From the NCBI GenBank assembly GCA_963730585.1, contig CAVSSL010000003.1:124001-188000 (forward strand): a DNA stretch of 64,000 nt. Direction: 5' to 3'. The position numbers and the translations under genes were made by a program. Origin of the DNA: Pedococcus_A sp963730585. Lineage in GTDB: Bacteria > Actinomycetota > Actinomycetes > Actinomycetales > Dermatophilaceae. This document shows, piece by piece, positions 24,946-34,312 of this stretch. Position 1 is the stretch's first letter. Every line of letters begins with the position of its first letter. The notes under the pieces are model-generated. The model saw nothing but the letters and a program-made list of their open reading frames with translations, searched no databases and was not told the origin of the DNA.

Positions 24946-27531
24946 GGGCGGACCTCCAGTGTCGTGCCGGCGATGAGGACGGCTCCGTCCGCGCGCTCCT
25001 CGGCGGTGGCGGGTCGGGCCTGGCCGCGTTCGCCGACGTAGGCCAGGGACGGGTCGGGCTGCTCGGGTGCGTTGACGAACGAGGCGAACCGTCGCAGCTT
25101 CTCGGGGTCGGACGAGCGCCGCCGCCCACTCGTCCTCGTAGGACCCGACGTGCGCGGCCATCGCCTCGTCGAGGTCGTCCGCGATGCCGAGCGAGTCCTC
25201 GAGCACCACGGCGCGGATCGCGTCCAGGCCCCCCTCGTACTCCTCGACCCAGGCGGCCGTGCGCTGGAGGCGGTCGGCGGTGCGGATGTAGAACATGAGG
25301 AACCGGTCGATGGTGCGCACCAGGGTCTCGGTGTCGAGGTCCTCGGCCAGCAGCTGCGCGTGCCGGGGCGTGAAGCCGCCGTTGCCGCCGACGTAGAGGT
25401 TCCAGCCGTTGTCGGTGGCGATCACCCCGACGTCCTTGCCGCGCGCCTCGGCGCACTCGCGGGCACACCCGGAGACCCCCAGCTTGAGCTTGTGCGGGCT
25501 GCGCAGGCCGCGGTAGCGCAGCTCGAGGTCGATGGCGAGGCCCACGGAGTCCTGCACGCCGTAGCGGCACCAGGTCGAGCCGACGCACGACTTCACGGTG
25601 CGCAGCGACTTGCCGTAGGCGTGTCCGGACTCGAAACCGGCGTCCACCAGGCGTTTCCAGATGGCAGGGAGCTGGTCGATGCGGGCGCCGAAGAGGTCGA
25701 TGCGCTGGCCGCCCGTGATCTTGGTGTAGAGCCCGAAGTCCTTGGCGACCTGGCCGATGACGAGCAGGCCCTCGGGGGTGACCTCCCCGCCGGGGATGCG
25801 CGGCACGACCGAGTAGGAGCCGTCCTTCTGCAGGTTGGCCATGACGTGGTCGTTGGTGTCCTGCAGGGTGGCCCGCTCGCCCTCGAGGATGTGGCCGGTG
25901 CCGAGCGAGGCGAGGATCGAGCCGACCACCGGCTTGCAGATGTCACAGCCGCGGCCCCTCCCGTGCCGGGCGATGATCTCGCTGAACGAGGTGAGCCCCT
26001 GCACGCGCACCACGTCGAAGAGCTGCGCGCGCGAGAGGTCGAAGTGCTCGCACAGGGCGTTGCTGACCTCGACCCCCGACTTCTCCAGCTCGGTGGTGAC
26101 GAGCTTCTTCACCAGCGGCAGGCAGGACCCGCACGACGTGCCGGCCTTGGTGCAGGCCTTCACGCCGGCCAGGTCGGTGCAGCCGCCGTCGGTGACGGCG
26201 CAGCGGATGGCGCCGGCCGAGACGTTGTTGCACGAGCACACGGCGGCGTCGTCGGGCAGGTCGCCGGCCGGGGCGGGGGCGCCACCCTCGGGCAGCAGGT
26301 AGGCCACCGGGTCGCCGCCGAGCTCACGTCCGACCATGGGCCGCAGCGCGGCATACCCGCTGGCGTCGCCGACGAGGATGCCGCCGCGCAGGGTCTTGGC
26401 GTCGTCGGACATCACCAGCTTCTTGTAGACCCCCGCGACGGGGTCGGAGACGACGACCTCGAGGGCACCGGGCTCCTGGGCGAAGGCGTCTCCGAAGCTG
26501 GCGACGTCGACCCCGAGGAGCTTGAGCTTGGTGGAGAGGTCGGCGCCGGGGAAGGTGCCCTCGCCGCCGAGCAGGCGGTCGGCGACGACCTCGGCCATCG
26601 CGTAGCCCGGCGCGACCAGGCCGAGGCAGCGGCCGCCGATGCAGGCCACCTCGCCGATGGCCCAGACCGCCGGATCCGCTGTGCGACAGGCGTCGTCGAC
26701 GACCACGCCGCCCCGCTCGCCGACGTCGAGACCAGCCGCGCGGGCCAGCTCGTCGCGCGGTCGCACGCCGACGGCGAAGATGACGACGTCGACGTCGAGC
26801 GCGGGGCCGTCGGCGAAGTGCATCTTCGCGACTCGGCCGAGGCGGTCGGTGAGCTTCGCGGTGGCGGTGCCGGTGCGCACCGAGACGCCGAGGTGCTCGA
26901 TGAGCCGGCGCAGCGCCTCACCGCCGCCGTCGTCGACCTGCAGGGGCATGAGCCGGGGTGCGAACTCCACGACCGTCGCCTCGACGTCGAGGGCCCGCAG
27001 GGCGCCGGCCGCCTCGAGGCCAAGCAGACCTCCACCGACGACGGCGCCCCGCAGCGGGCGGTCCAGCTCACCGCGCAGCGACTCGACGTAGGTGCGCAGG
27101 TCGGCGACGTCGTCGATGGTGCGGTAGACGAAGGCGCCGCGCAGGTCGTGGCCGGGCACCGGTGGCACCGCGGCATACGAGCCGGTGGCCAGCACCAGCG
27201 AGTCGTAGCCGAGCGTCCGGCCGTCGGAGGTGGTGACCGTGCGTGCCCCGCGGTCGATCGCGGTGGCCGCGACGCCGCGGCGGATGGTGACGAGCGGGTC
27301 GTCCCAGATCTCCTGGCCGCCCAGGGCGAGGTCCTCGGGGTCGCGGCCGGTGAAGTACGACGTGAGGGCGACGCGGTCGTAGGGCGCACGGCGCTCCTCG
27401 CAGAGGAGGGTCACGGCCCACCGGCCGTCGCTGTCACGGGCGCGGAGCGCGTCGATGAGCCGTCGGGCCACCATGCCGCCGCCGACGACGACGAGGTGAC
27501 GGGGCGCGATGTCTGTCTGGGCCATGGTCAT
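24942..27531 (-). CDS. nirB: Nitrite reductase (NADH) large subunit NirB, apparent +1 frameshift near the end
   Basis: Cytoplasmic siroheme nitrite reductase reducing nitrite to ammonium with NADH. Order: FAD/NAD domains (HLVVVGGGMVARR), BFD-like [2Fe-2S] domain (CSCNNVS...CTKAGTSCGSC), then sulfite/nitrite reductase domains with the siroheme/[4Fe-4S] ligands SCVGSTWCR and GCARECAEA. At about 25110-25117 the frame shifts. Without one base the protein continues SDPEKLRRFASFVNAPEQPD and ends EVRP at 24942, overlapping nirD, for 862 residues. ATG 27531 (or 27525) is the likely start, 4 bases after the upstream gene. Confidence 0.93.
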
Positions 27532-27535
27532 GACG

Positions 27536-29074
27536 TTAGGGAGCGCTGGTTTCCGCGCTGTGGATCGTGTGTTTCCCGGGCGTAAAACGCATCTCACCCT
27601 CCATCGGGACGTTCTGTGAGGACTCCTGACGACCGCCGAGCCAGGTCAGGAGGTCGCAGACCTCCTGGGTGCAGCCGCCACAGCCGGTCGTCGCGCGGGT
27701 GGCGGCGGCGACGTCGTCGACCGTCCGGCAGCCGTGCTCCCACTGCGCCGCGATCGCGCCCTTGGTGACGCTGTTGCAGCGACAGACCGTGGCGCCGTCG
27801 GGCAGCTCGGCGGGGGAGGAGGCGGCGGTGACCGTCGCGCTGGGCAGGGCGGGAAGGAGCAGGTATGCCGGGTCGGCCGGCACCGGGGTCCGGCGCGTGT
27901 AGGCCGCCACCAGGTCGGCACCCACGCGCGCGTCACCGACGCACGTGGCGCCGACGAGGACGCCGTTGGCGACGACCACCTCGATGTGCCGGCCGGCGGC
28001 CGGGTCGCTCAACCTGAGCTGTCGGTGCGCGCCGTCCTGGGGTCGCTGGGAGCCGCACACGCCCATGGCCACGACGTCGAGCCCACTCGCCTTGAGGCGC
28101 ACCACGTCACTGCCGGTCGCGTCGGCGGTGCGGGCAGCCGGCGCCGCGCCGGCCAGGGTCGCGGCCAGGCGGCGAGCCTGGTCCCAGCCCTGCGCCACCA
28201 GCCCGCTGCCGCCCTCGGGTGGCTGCGCGCAGTCACCGATCGCGAAGACGCGCCGGTCACCCGGGCAGGTGAGATCCTCGGTGACGATGATGCCGCGCTC
28301 GGTGGCGAGGCCACTGCCGGCGGCGAGCCCCGTGGCGGCGACGGTGCCGGTGGCGAGCACCAGCAGCTGGGCAGGGACCACCTCGCCGTCAGCGAGCCGC
28401 ACACCGGTCAGGGCGCCGTCGTCGAGCACGACCTCGTCCGCGCCGACGCCCACCCGGTGGTCGATCCCGAGGCGGCCCATGACGGCCTCCACGGCACGGC
28501 TGGCGTCGTCGTCGAGCTGGCGCTCCATCACGGCGGGGGCGGGGTGGACGACGGTCACGTGGACCCCGCGCTCGGCCAGCCCGCAGGCCGCCTCCAGACC
28601 CAGCACCCCGGCACCGAGGACGACGGCGCGACGGGCGTTGAGGGTGGCCGCCACGATCTCGCGGGCGTCGTCGATGGTCCGCAGCGGGTGCACCCCGCGG
28701 GGCAGCCCGGCGGGGTCCGGTGCCAGGCCGCGCAGCGGGGGAATGCGGGCCGCGGAGCCGGTGGCCAGCACGAGCCGGTCGTAGCGGTGCCGCACACCGT
28801 CGGCGTCGAGCACGGACCGGTCGTCGCGGTCGATGGCGACGGCAGCGGTGCCGAGCCGCACGCTGACGCGGGGGTCCTGCGGAGTGGGCAGGGTGAGCGC
28901 GCCGAGGCCGTACCTGCCCGCCAGCACCTCGCTGAGGAGCACGCGGTTGTAGGGCTCGCACGCCTCGGCGCCGAGCACGGTGATGCTGAAGCGGCCGGCG
29001 GTGTCGGCGGCGAGCAGGTCCTCGACGAACCGTGACCCGACCATGCCGTTGCCGACGACGACGACGCGGGTCAT
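27536..29074 (-). CDS. FAD-dependent oxidoreductase with BFD [2Fe-2S] domain, nitrate reductase partner
   Basis: 512 residues. The N-terminal ~400 are an NAD(P)/FAD pyridine-nucleotide disulfide-type reductase (VVVVGNGMVGSRFVEDLL, LVLATGSAARIP, AVVLGAGVLGLEAACGLAERG, VFAIGDCAQPP). The C-terminus has a BFD-like domain (TVCRCNSVTKGAI...TTGCGGCTQEVCDLL) with four cysteines. It resembles the front part of NirB without the siroheme domain. Its position between nitrate reductase and nirB suggests it passes NAD(P)H electrons to nitrate reductase, like NasC/NasB-type subunits. The ATG overlaps the nitrate reductase stop (ATGA). Confidence 0.87.
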   Translation of the reverse strand: MTRVVVVGNGMVGSRFVEDLLAADTAGRFSITVLGAEACEPYNRVLLSEVLAGRYGLGALTLPTPQDPRVSVRLGTAAVAIDRDDRSVLDADGVRHRYDRLVLATGSAARIPPLRGLAPDPAGLPRGVHPLRTIDDAREIVAATLNARRAVVLGAGVLGLEAACGLAERGVHVTVVHPAPAVMERQLDDDASRAVEAVMGRLGIDHRVGVGADEVVLDDGALTGVRLADGEVVPAQLLVLATGTVAATGLAAGSGLATERGIIVTEDLTCPGDRRVFAIGDCAQPPEGGSGLVAQGWDQARRLAATLAGAAPAARTADATGSDVVRLKASGLDVVAMGVCGSQRPQDGAHRQLRLSDPAAGRHIEVVVANGVLVGATCVGDARVGADLVAAYTRRTPVPADPAYLLLPALPSATVTAASSPAELPDGATVCRCNSVTKGAIAAQWEHGCRTVDDVAAATRATTGCGGCTQEVCDLLTWLGGRQESSQNVPMEGEMRFTPGKHTIHSAETSAP

Positions 29075-31263
29075 GCGGGAACTCCTCTGGTGGCACCGGG
29101 GCGCGCGTCCGGCAGCGGCTCCACGACGGTTCTGTGGTGGGGCGCACGGCGGACGTCCACCGCGCAGACCTTGAACTCGGGCATGCCGGAGACCGGGTCG
29201 GTGGCGTCGTTGGTGAGCAGGTTGACGCTGTCGGCCCCGCCCCAGTGGAACGGCATGAACACGGTGTCCGGGCGGATGGTGTCGGTGATCCGTGCGGTGG
29301 CCGTCAGCTGGCCACGCCGCCCGCTGAGCCGCACGGGCGCGGCCTCGTCGACGCCCAGGCGTTGGGCGAGCAGCGGGTGGAGCTCGACCCACGGCGCCGG
29401 CACCTCGGCGACCAGCTCGGCCACGCGGCGGGTCTGCGCCCCCGACTGGTAGTGCTGGAGCACCCGGCCGGTGACGAGGTAGACGGGCGCGTCAGGGCGC
29501 ACGTCGTCGCGCGGGCCGTGGTGGTCCACCGCCAGCAGCCGGGCGCGGCCGTCCGACGTCGGGAAGCGGTCGGTGAAGAGGCGCGGGGCGCCGGGGTGCG
29601 GGGCGCCCGAGGTGGCGGGACACGGCCAGTACAGCGCCTCGCCCGAGTCGAGACGGGCGTGGCTCAGCCCGCTGTAGTCGGCTCGCCCCCCGGCACTGGC
29701 GCGGGCCAGCTCGTCGAACACCACGGACGGCTCGGTGTCGAACACGCCGGGGGAGCCGAGGCGCCTGGCCAGCTCGGACCAGACCCACAGCTCCGACTGC
29801 ACGCCCGCCGGTGGGTCCAGCGCCTTCCGCCGCCGGATGACCCGGCCCTCGAGAGAGGTCAGGGTGCCCTCCTCCTCGGCCCACTGCGTGACCGGCAGCA
29901 CCACGTCGGCGAGCTCGGCCGTCTCCGAGGGCACGAAGTCGCAGACGACGAGGAGGTCGAGGCCCCGCAGCCGCCGCCGGACCTCGTCGACGTTGGGGGC
30001 GCTCACCACGAGGTTGGAGCCGTGCACGAGCAGCGCCCGGGGACCGCCCTCGGTGCCGATCGACCGCAGCAGCTCGACCGCCGGGAGGCCCTTGCCGGGC
30101 AACGAGTCCGGTGGGACACCCCAGACGTTGGCGACGTGCTCGCGCGCGGACGGGTCGTCGATCATGCGGTAACCGGGCAGCTGGTCGGCCTTCTGCCCGT
30201 GCTCACGACCACCTTGGCCGTTTCCCTGACCGGTGACCGCTCCGTAGCCGGACCCGACCTGGCCGGGCAGCCCGAGGGCGAGCGCGAGGTTGATGGCCGC
30301 CGTCACGGTCGCGGTGCCCTGGGACGACTGCTCCACGCCGCGGCCCGTGAGCACGTAGGCGCCGGGGCCACCGCGGCCGGGGCTCGCGGCGGCGAGCAGG
30401 CGGGCGGTGCGGCGCAGCAGGTCGGCGGGCACACCGCACTCACGCTCGGCCCGCTCGGGCCACCAGGCGGCCACCGAGCGCTGCACCTCGACCAGGCCCG
30501 TGGTGCGCTCCTGCAGGTATGCCGCGTCGGCCAGGTCCTCGGCCAGCACGACGTGCAGCAGGGCGAGCAGCACCACGAGGTCGGTGCCGGGAACGGGCTG
30601 CAGGTGCAGGCCCTGCCCGTCGTCCGCCAGGTGGGCCGTCGCGCTGCGGCGGGGGTCCACCACCACCAGCCCGCCGCGCGACCGGGGTCCGGCCAGGTGC
30701 TGCACCGCCGGAGGCATCGTCTCGGCGAGGTTGCTGCCGAGGAGGAGGACGGCGCCGGCGCCGCCGAGGTCGGCGAGCGGGAAGGGCAGGCCGCGGTCGA
30801 TGCCGAGCGAGCGGTTGGCGGCCGCGGCGGCGCTCGACATGCAGAACCGGCCGTTGTAGTCGATGTTGGCGGTGCCCAGCGCGACGCGTGCGAACTTGCC
30901 CAGCTGGTAGGCCTTCTCGTTGGTGAGGCCGCCACCGCCGAAGACCGCGACCGCGTCGGCGCCGTGCGCCTCCCGGATGCCGCGCAGCCGGTCGGCCACG
31001 AGGTCGAGGGCGTGGTCCCAGGTCGTCGGCTGCAGGGTGCCGTCCGCGTCCCTGACGAGTGGGCTGGTCAGGCGGTCGGGTGCCCGCAGCACCGCGCCCG
31101 ACGTCCAGCCCTTGCGGCACAGGCCACCCCGGTTGGTGGGGAAGTCGCGCCCGTCCACCTCCACCGCACCGGCGGCCGCTGGGGTGAGCGACTGGGCGCA
31201 CTGCAGGGCGCAGTAAGGGCAGTGGGTGCTGACGCTGGTCGTGCTGCTCGTCGCCACAGCCAC
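29071..31263 (-). CDS. nasA: Assimilatory nitrate reductase catalytic subunit
   Basis: 730-residue molybdopterin (bis-MGD) oxidoreductase reducing nitrate to nitrite. The [4Fe-4S] site is visible near the N-terminus as HCPYCALQC and LCRKGW. Molybdopterin domains follow (VFGGGGLTNEKAYQLGKF, NIDYNGRFCMSSAAAA, LLLGSNLAET), then the C-terminal dinucleotide-binding domain (LVTGRVLQHYQSGAQTRR). No Tat signal, so it is cytoplasmic. Unlike some NasA proteins it lacks a C-terminal BFD domain, which the next gene supplies. GTG 31263 is one base after the transporter stop. Confidence 0.94.
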   Translation of the reverse strand: MAVATSSTTSVSTHCPYCALQCAQSLTPAAAGAVEVDGRDFPTNRGGLCRKGWTSGAVLRAPDRLTSPLVRDADGTLQPTTWDHALDLVADRLRGIREAHGADAVAVFGGGGLTNEKAYQLGKFARVALGTANIDYNGRFCMSSAAAAANRSLGIDRGLPFPLADLGGAGAVLLLGSNLAETMPPAVQHLAGPRSRGGLVVVDPRRSATAHLADDGQGLHLQPVPGTDLVVLLALLHVVLAEDLADAAYLQERTTGLVEVQRSVAAWWPERAERECGVPADLLRRTARLLAAASPGRGGPGAYVLTGRGVEQSSQGTATVTAAINLALALGLPGQVGSGYGAVTGQGNGQGGREHGQKADQLPGYRMIDDPSAREHVANVWGVPPDSLPGKGLPAVELLRSIGTEGGPRALLVHGSNLVVSAPNVDEVRRRLRGLDLLVVCDFVPSETAELADVVLPVTQWAEEEGTLTSLEGRVIRRRKALDPPAGVQSELWVWSELARRLGSPGVFDTEPSVVFDELARASAGGRADYSGLSHARLDSGEALYWPCPATSGAPHPGAPRLFTDRFPTSDGRARLLAVDHHGPRDDVRPDAPVYLVTGRVLQHYQSGAQTRRVAELVAEVPAPWVELHPLLAQRLGVDEAAPVRLSGRRGQLTATARITDTIRPDTVFMPFHWGGADSVNLLTNDATDPVSGMPEFKVCAVDVRRAPHHRTVVEPLPDARPGATRGVPA

Positions 31264-31264
31264 C

Positions 31265-32683
31265 TCACACGTTCTCGGCGGCGAGGGCGGCGCCCCGCCG
31301 CGCGTACACGGCATACGTCAGGGTCGCCATGGCCAGGTAGGCCACGACGAAGACCCACAGTGCTGGCACGAGCGAGCCGTAGGTCTCCTTCGCCATGGCG
31401 AAGCCGCGCGGGATCAGGAAGCCGCCGTAGGCGCCCACCGCCCCGGCGATGCCGATGCACCCCGCGGCTGCCTTGCGGGCCACGGCCAGCCCGCCCGGGC
31501 CGGTGACGCCGGCGCGGAACACCGCCGGGATCATCCGGTAGGTCGCTCCGTTGCCGATGCCGGCGCCGGTGAACAGCACCATGAACGCGGCGAAGAAGAG
31601 CGCGAAGCTGTGCAGCCGCAGTGCGGTGACCGCGCCGACGGCCCCGGCGGTGAGCACGGCGAAGGAGGCGATCGTCACGCGCGCGCCGCCGAGCCGGTCG
31701 GCCACCATGCCGCCGAGCGGACGGGAGAGCGCACCGACGAGGGCGCCGAGGAACGCGATCGACGTCGAGACCTCGGGGAACTGCGTCGTGAGCAGCATGG
31801 GGAAAGCTCCGGAGTAGCCGATGAAGGAGCCGAACGTGCCGATGTAGAGGAAGGAGATCACCCAGGTGTGCGGGTTCCTCGTGGCGGCGGCGAAGCTGCG
31901 GTAGTCGGCCCGGACGCCACCCAGGTTGTCCATGCCGCGCCAGGCGAGCACGGCGGCCAGCAGGGCCAGCGGCACGAACACCAGCCCCGCGCGCTCGAGG
32001 TGGACGCCGGCACCGACCGCGACGACGGCCGGCACGACGAGCTGCACGATGCCGGTGCCGAGGTTGCCCCCGGCAGCGTTGAGCCCCAACGCCTTTCCCT
32101 TCTCCGACTCGGGGAAGAAGAAGGAGATGTTGGTCATCGACGAGGCGAAGTTGCCGCCGCCGAAGCCGGCCAGCGCCGCGCACCCCAGCAGCACCCCGAA
32201 GGAGGTCTGGGGGTCGCTCACCGCCCAGGCCAGTGCCAGTGCCGGCACGAGCAGGAGGAGTGCCGAGATGACCGTCCAGTTCCGGCCGCCGAAGACGGGC
32301 ACCGCAAAGGTGTAGGGGATGCGGATGGTCGCGCCGACCAGGCTCGGCACGGCGATGAGCCAGAACTGCTGGTCGAGGGTGAGGGTGAATCCGGCCGCCG
32401 GCAGCTGCGGCACGACGACGCTCCAGAGCGCCCAGACACAGAAGCCGAGGAACTCGGCGTAGACCGACAGCGCCAGGTTGCGGCGCGCGATCGCACGGCC
32501 GCCACCGCGCCAGAAGACGGCATCCTCGGGGTCCCAGTGGTCGATCCACCGGCCGGAGCGGTGCACCGGCACTGCGGGCGGTGCCTGTGCGGGGAGGGTC
32601 GGCGCCGGTGCCAGGTGGTCGGGCGCTTCGAGTGGGGCGGGGGTCGTGAGGGAGGACAGCTTGGCTCGGGGAGTCGCGGTCAT
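31265..32683 (-). CDS. narK: Nitrate/nitrite MFS transporter (NarK/NasA type)
   Basis: 472 residues, 12 predicted membrane segments. The nitrate-porter signature is clear (GFGGGNFASSMTNISFFFP, KGKALGLNAAGGNLGTG), with a second signature (YIGTFGSFIGYSGAFPMLL). The ~60-residue cytoplasmic N-terminus is Pro/Ala-rich, then WIDHWDPEDAVFWRGGG. The ATG at 32683 has an AAGGAG site 5 bases upstream. It is the first gene of the seven-gene nitrate operon and should supply nitrate to the reductase. Confidence 0.94.
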   Translation of the reverse strand: MTATPRAKLSSLTTPAPLEAPDHLAPAPTLPAQAPPAVPVHRSGRWIDHWDPEDAVFWRGGGRAIARRNLALSVYAEFLGFCVWALWSVVVPQLPAAGFTLTLDQQFWLIAVPSLVGATIRIPYTFAVPVFGGRNWTVISALLLLVPALALAWAVSDPQTSFGVLLGCAALAGFGGGNFASSMTNISFFFPESEKGKALGLNAAGGNLGTGIVQLVVPAVVAVGAGVHLERAGLVFVPLALLAAVLAWRGMDNLGGVRADYRSFAAATRNPHTWVISFLYIGTFGSFIGYSGAFPMLLTTQFPEVSTSIAFLGALVGALSRPLGGMVADRLGGARVTIASFAVLTAGAVGAVTALRLHSFALFFAAFMVLFTGAGIGNGATYRMIPAVFRAGVTGPGGLAVARKAAAGCIGIAGAVGAYGGFLIPRGFAMAKETYGSLVPALWVFVVAYLAMATLTYAVYARRGAALAAENV

Positions 32684-32782
32684 GGTGGCTCCTTGCGGTG
32701 CGCGGCGTGGCCGGGAGGTGCGTGGCGGGATCGGGATGTCGCCCACCCTGCCCACGGCGTGTTACCCGTCGCGGCGCCCGCC

Positions 32783-32798
32783 GTTAAACGTCCGTAAC
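32783..32798. promoter_or_regulatory. Candidate GlnR-type site upstream of the nitrate operon
   Basis: GTTAA-n6-GTAAC forms an inverted pair (leftward reading GTTAC-n6-TTAAC), about 100 bases upstream of the transporter start. A further GTTAC lies at 32761. The actinobacterial GlnR box is roughly GTnAC-n6-GAAAC, so one half is perfect and the other partial. The surroundings are otherwise very GC-rich, which makes the A/T patch stand out. Control by GlnR together with NnaR would fit the operon. Confidence 0.42.
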
Positions 32799-32918
32799 GC
32801 TCAGCGCACAGCGCCTGCGAGGCGGCTGTGAGGTCGGCTGCCTCGGGACCTACGGCACTCCCTGCCGCCGAGGGCGCTTCCTAGCGTGGAGGTGCCAACC
32901 GCCAACGAGGAGGAACTC

Positions 32919-33963
32919 ATGTTCGCTGTCGTGTACCACGGACCCGGGAACAAGGCCTGGGAGGAAGTGCCCGACCCACAGGTCATCGACGACACCGACG
33001 CCATCGTCCGGGTCGACGCCGTGACCATCTGCGGGACCGACCTGCACATCCTCAAGGGCGACGTCCCCGCGGTCACCGACGGCCGCATCCTCGGCCACGA
33101 GGCCGTGGGCACCGTCGAGCAGGTCGGTGCCGGGAGTCAAGAACGTCAAGGTCGGCGACCACGTGCTCGTCTCGTGCATCACCGCCTGCGGCGCCTGCCG
33201 CTACTGCCGCGAGGGGATGTACGGCCAGTGCCTCGGCGGCGGTGGCTGGATCCTCGGCCACAAGATCAACGGCACCCAGGCGGAGAAGGTGCGCGTGCCC
33301 TTCGCCGACACCTCGACCTACGTCGTGCCCGAGGGCGTCAGCGACGAGGAGGTGCTGATGCTGGCCGACATCCTGCCGACCGGCTACGAGGTCGGCGTCC
33401 TCAACGGTGGCGTGCGCCCCGGTGACACGGTGGCGGTCGTGGGGTCCGGCCCGATCGGGCTGGCCGCGATCATGGGCGCCAAGCTCTTCAGCCCCGCCCA
33501 CGTCGTCGCGATCGACCTGGCGGACTCCCGCCTGGAGGCGGCCAAGCGCTTCGGCGCCGACGTGACCGTCAACGCCTCGAAGGAGGACGCCGTCGCGGTG
33601 GTCAAGGAGCTCACCGGCGGCCTCGGCGCCGACACCGCCATCGAGGCGGTCGGCGTGCCGGCCTCGTTCGAGCAGTGCACCGAGCTCATCCGCCCCGGCG
33701 GTCGGGTCGCCAACGTCGGTGTGCACGGCGCGCCCGCCTCGCTGCACCTCGAGGACCTGTGGATCAAGAACGTCACGATCACCACGGGGCTCGTCGACAC
33801 CTACTCCACGCCCACCCTGCTGCGGCTGGTCACCAGCCGGCAGCTCGAGTCCGCGAAGTTCGTGACCCACCACTTCGCGCTCGAGCAGTTCATGGAGGCC
33901 TACGACGTCTTCGCGCGGGCTGCTGACACCAGCGCGCTCAAGGTGGTGCTCAGGCGCAGCTGA
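32919..33963 (+). CDS. Zinc-dependent alcohol dehydrogenase, apparent +1 frameshift
   Basis: MDR-family dehydrogenase, 347 residues after removing one base near 33129-33138. Catalytic zinc ligands: Cys in TICGTDLHILKG and GHEAVG. The structural zinc lobe is reduced to CGACRYCREGMYGQC. The NAD-binding motif is VAVVGSGPIGLAAIM. ILGHKINGTQAEKVRVPFAD resembles bacterial secondary-alcohol/isopropanol dehydrogenases. A good AGGAGG site precedes the ATG at 32919. The frame switch falls at VGAG/KNVKVGD, a conserved stretch, so a sequence error is the simplest view. Substrate unknown. Confidence 0.88.
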
Positions 33964-33999
33964 CGCCGCTTCGCCGCCCGGTGCCGCCCGCGGCGACTC

Positions 34000-34013
34000 G
34001 GGACCAAAGTCCC
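34000..34013. promoter_or_regulatory. DosR/DevR-like palindrome
   Basis: GGGACCAAAGTCCC, a perfect match to both half-sites of the mycobacterial DosR box core (GGGAC-TWWA-GTCCC, first spacer base differs). It lies between the dehydrogenase stop and the candidate structured RNA. Its centre is about 40 bases upstream of the estimated RNA start, a usual activating position for DosR. Flanking bases match the longer consensus poorly. Confidence 0.5.
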
Positions 34014-34044
34014 TGTCGCACAACGGGTTACCGGAGCGATAAAG

Positions 34045-34275
34045 GAAGTGCCGCAACTGGCAACGTGAAGCGGTCCCGCCGGCCAGCGGGACGGCGACCC
34101 GTCACCGGAAGCGACCCCGCTGGACCGCAAGACCCCTACCTGCCGGGAAAGCCGGAGGACTCGCCCCCGACGAGGGCGGGAAAGGTGGAGCAGCCAGCGA
34201 GAGCCCGGCAATGTCCTACCGGGCGACCTGACGAGGCCCCGACCGACTCAGCACGTCGGCCGGGGCCTCGCCGCA
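34045..34275 (+). ncRNA. Candidate structured small RNA between convergent genes
   Basis: About 230 bases with no reading frame of note, between the stops of two convergent genes, so it is not a 5' leader. The top strand is purine-rich and forms a series of local hairpins: TGCC/GGCA at ~34048, a 7-bp GTCCCGC/GCGGGAC stem at ~34072, a GAAA-capped CCGG stem at ~34143, CGCCC/GGGCG at ~34165 and GCCCGG/CCGGGC at ~34204. It ends in a strong terminator (34232-34270). I could not match it to RNase P, tmRNA, 6S or a known riboswitch. Boundaries are estimates. Confidence 0.4.
34232..34270. terminator. Strong hairpin terminator
   Basis: A perfect 10-base outer stem (34232-34241 with 34261-34270) continues, after one mismatch, into a 5-base inner stem. 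It closes the candidate RNA region and can also serve the leftward pncA gene ending at 34313. Confidence 0.7.
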
Positions 34276-34312
34276 TGCCGTGCCGGGGTTGCCCCCGTGG
34301 TGTCGGGGACGC

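Noticed and set aside
34020..34275. A cobalamin, c-di-AMP or other known riboswitch
   Set aside because: Some strings (CGGTCCCGCC, GGGAAAGCCGG) look suggestive, but the conserved cores are not met, and the region lies between the 3' ends of convergent genes, so there is no downstream gene to regulate.
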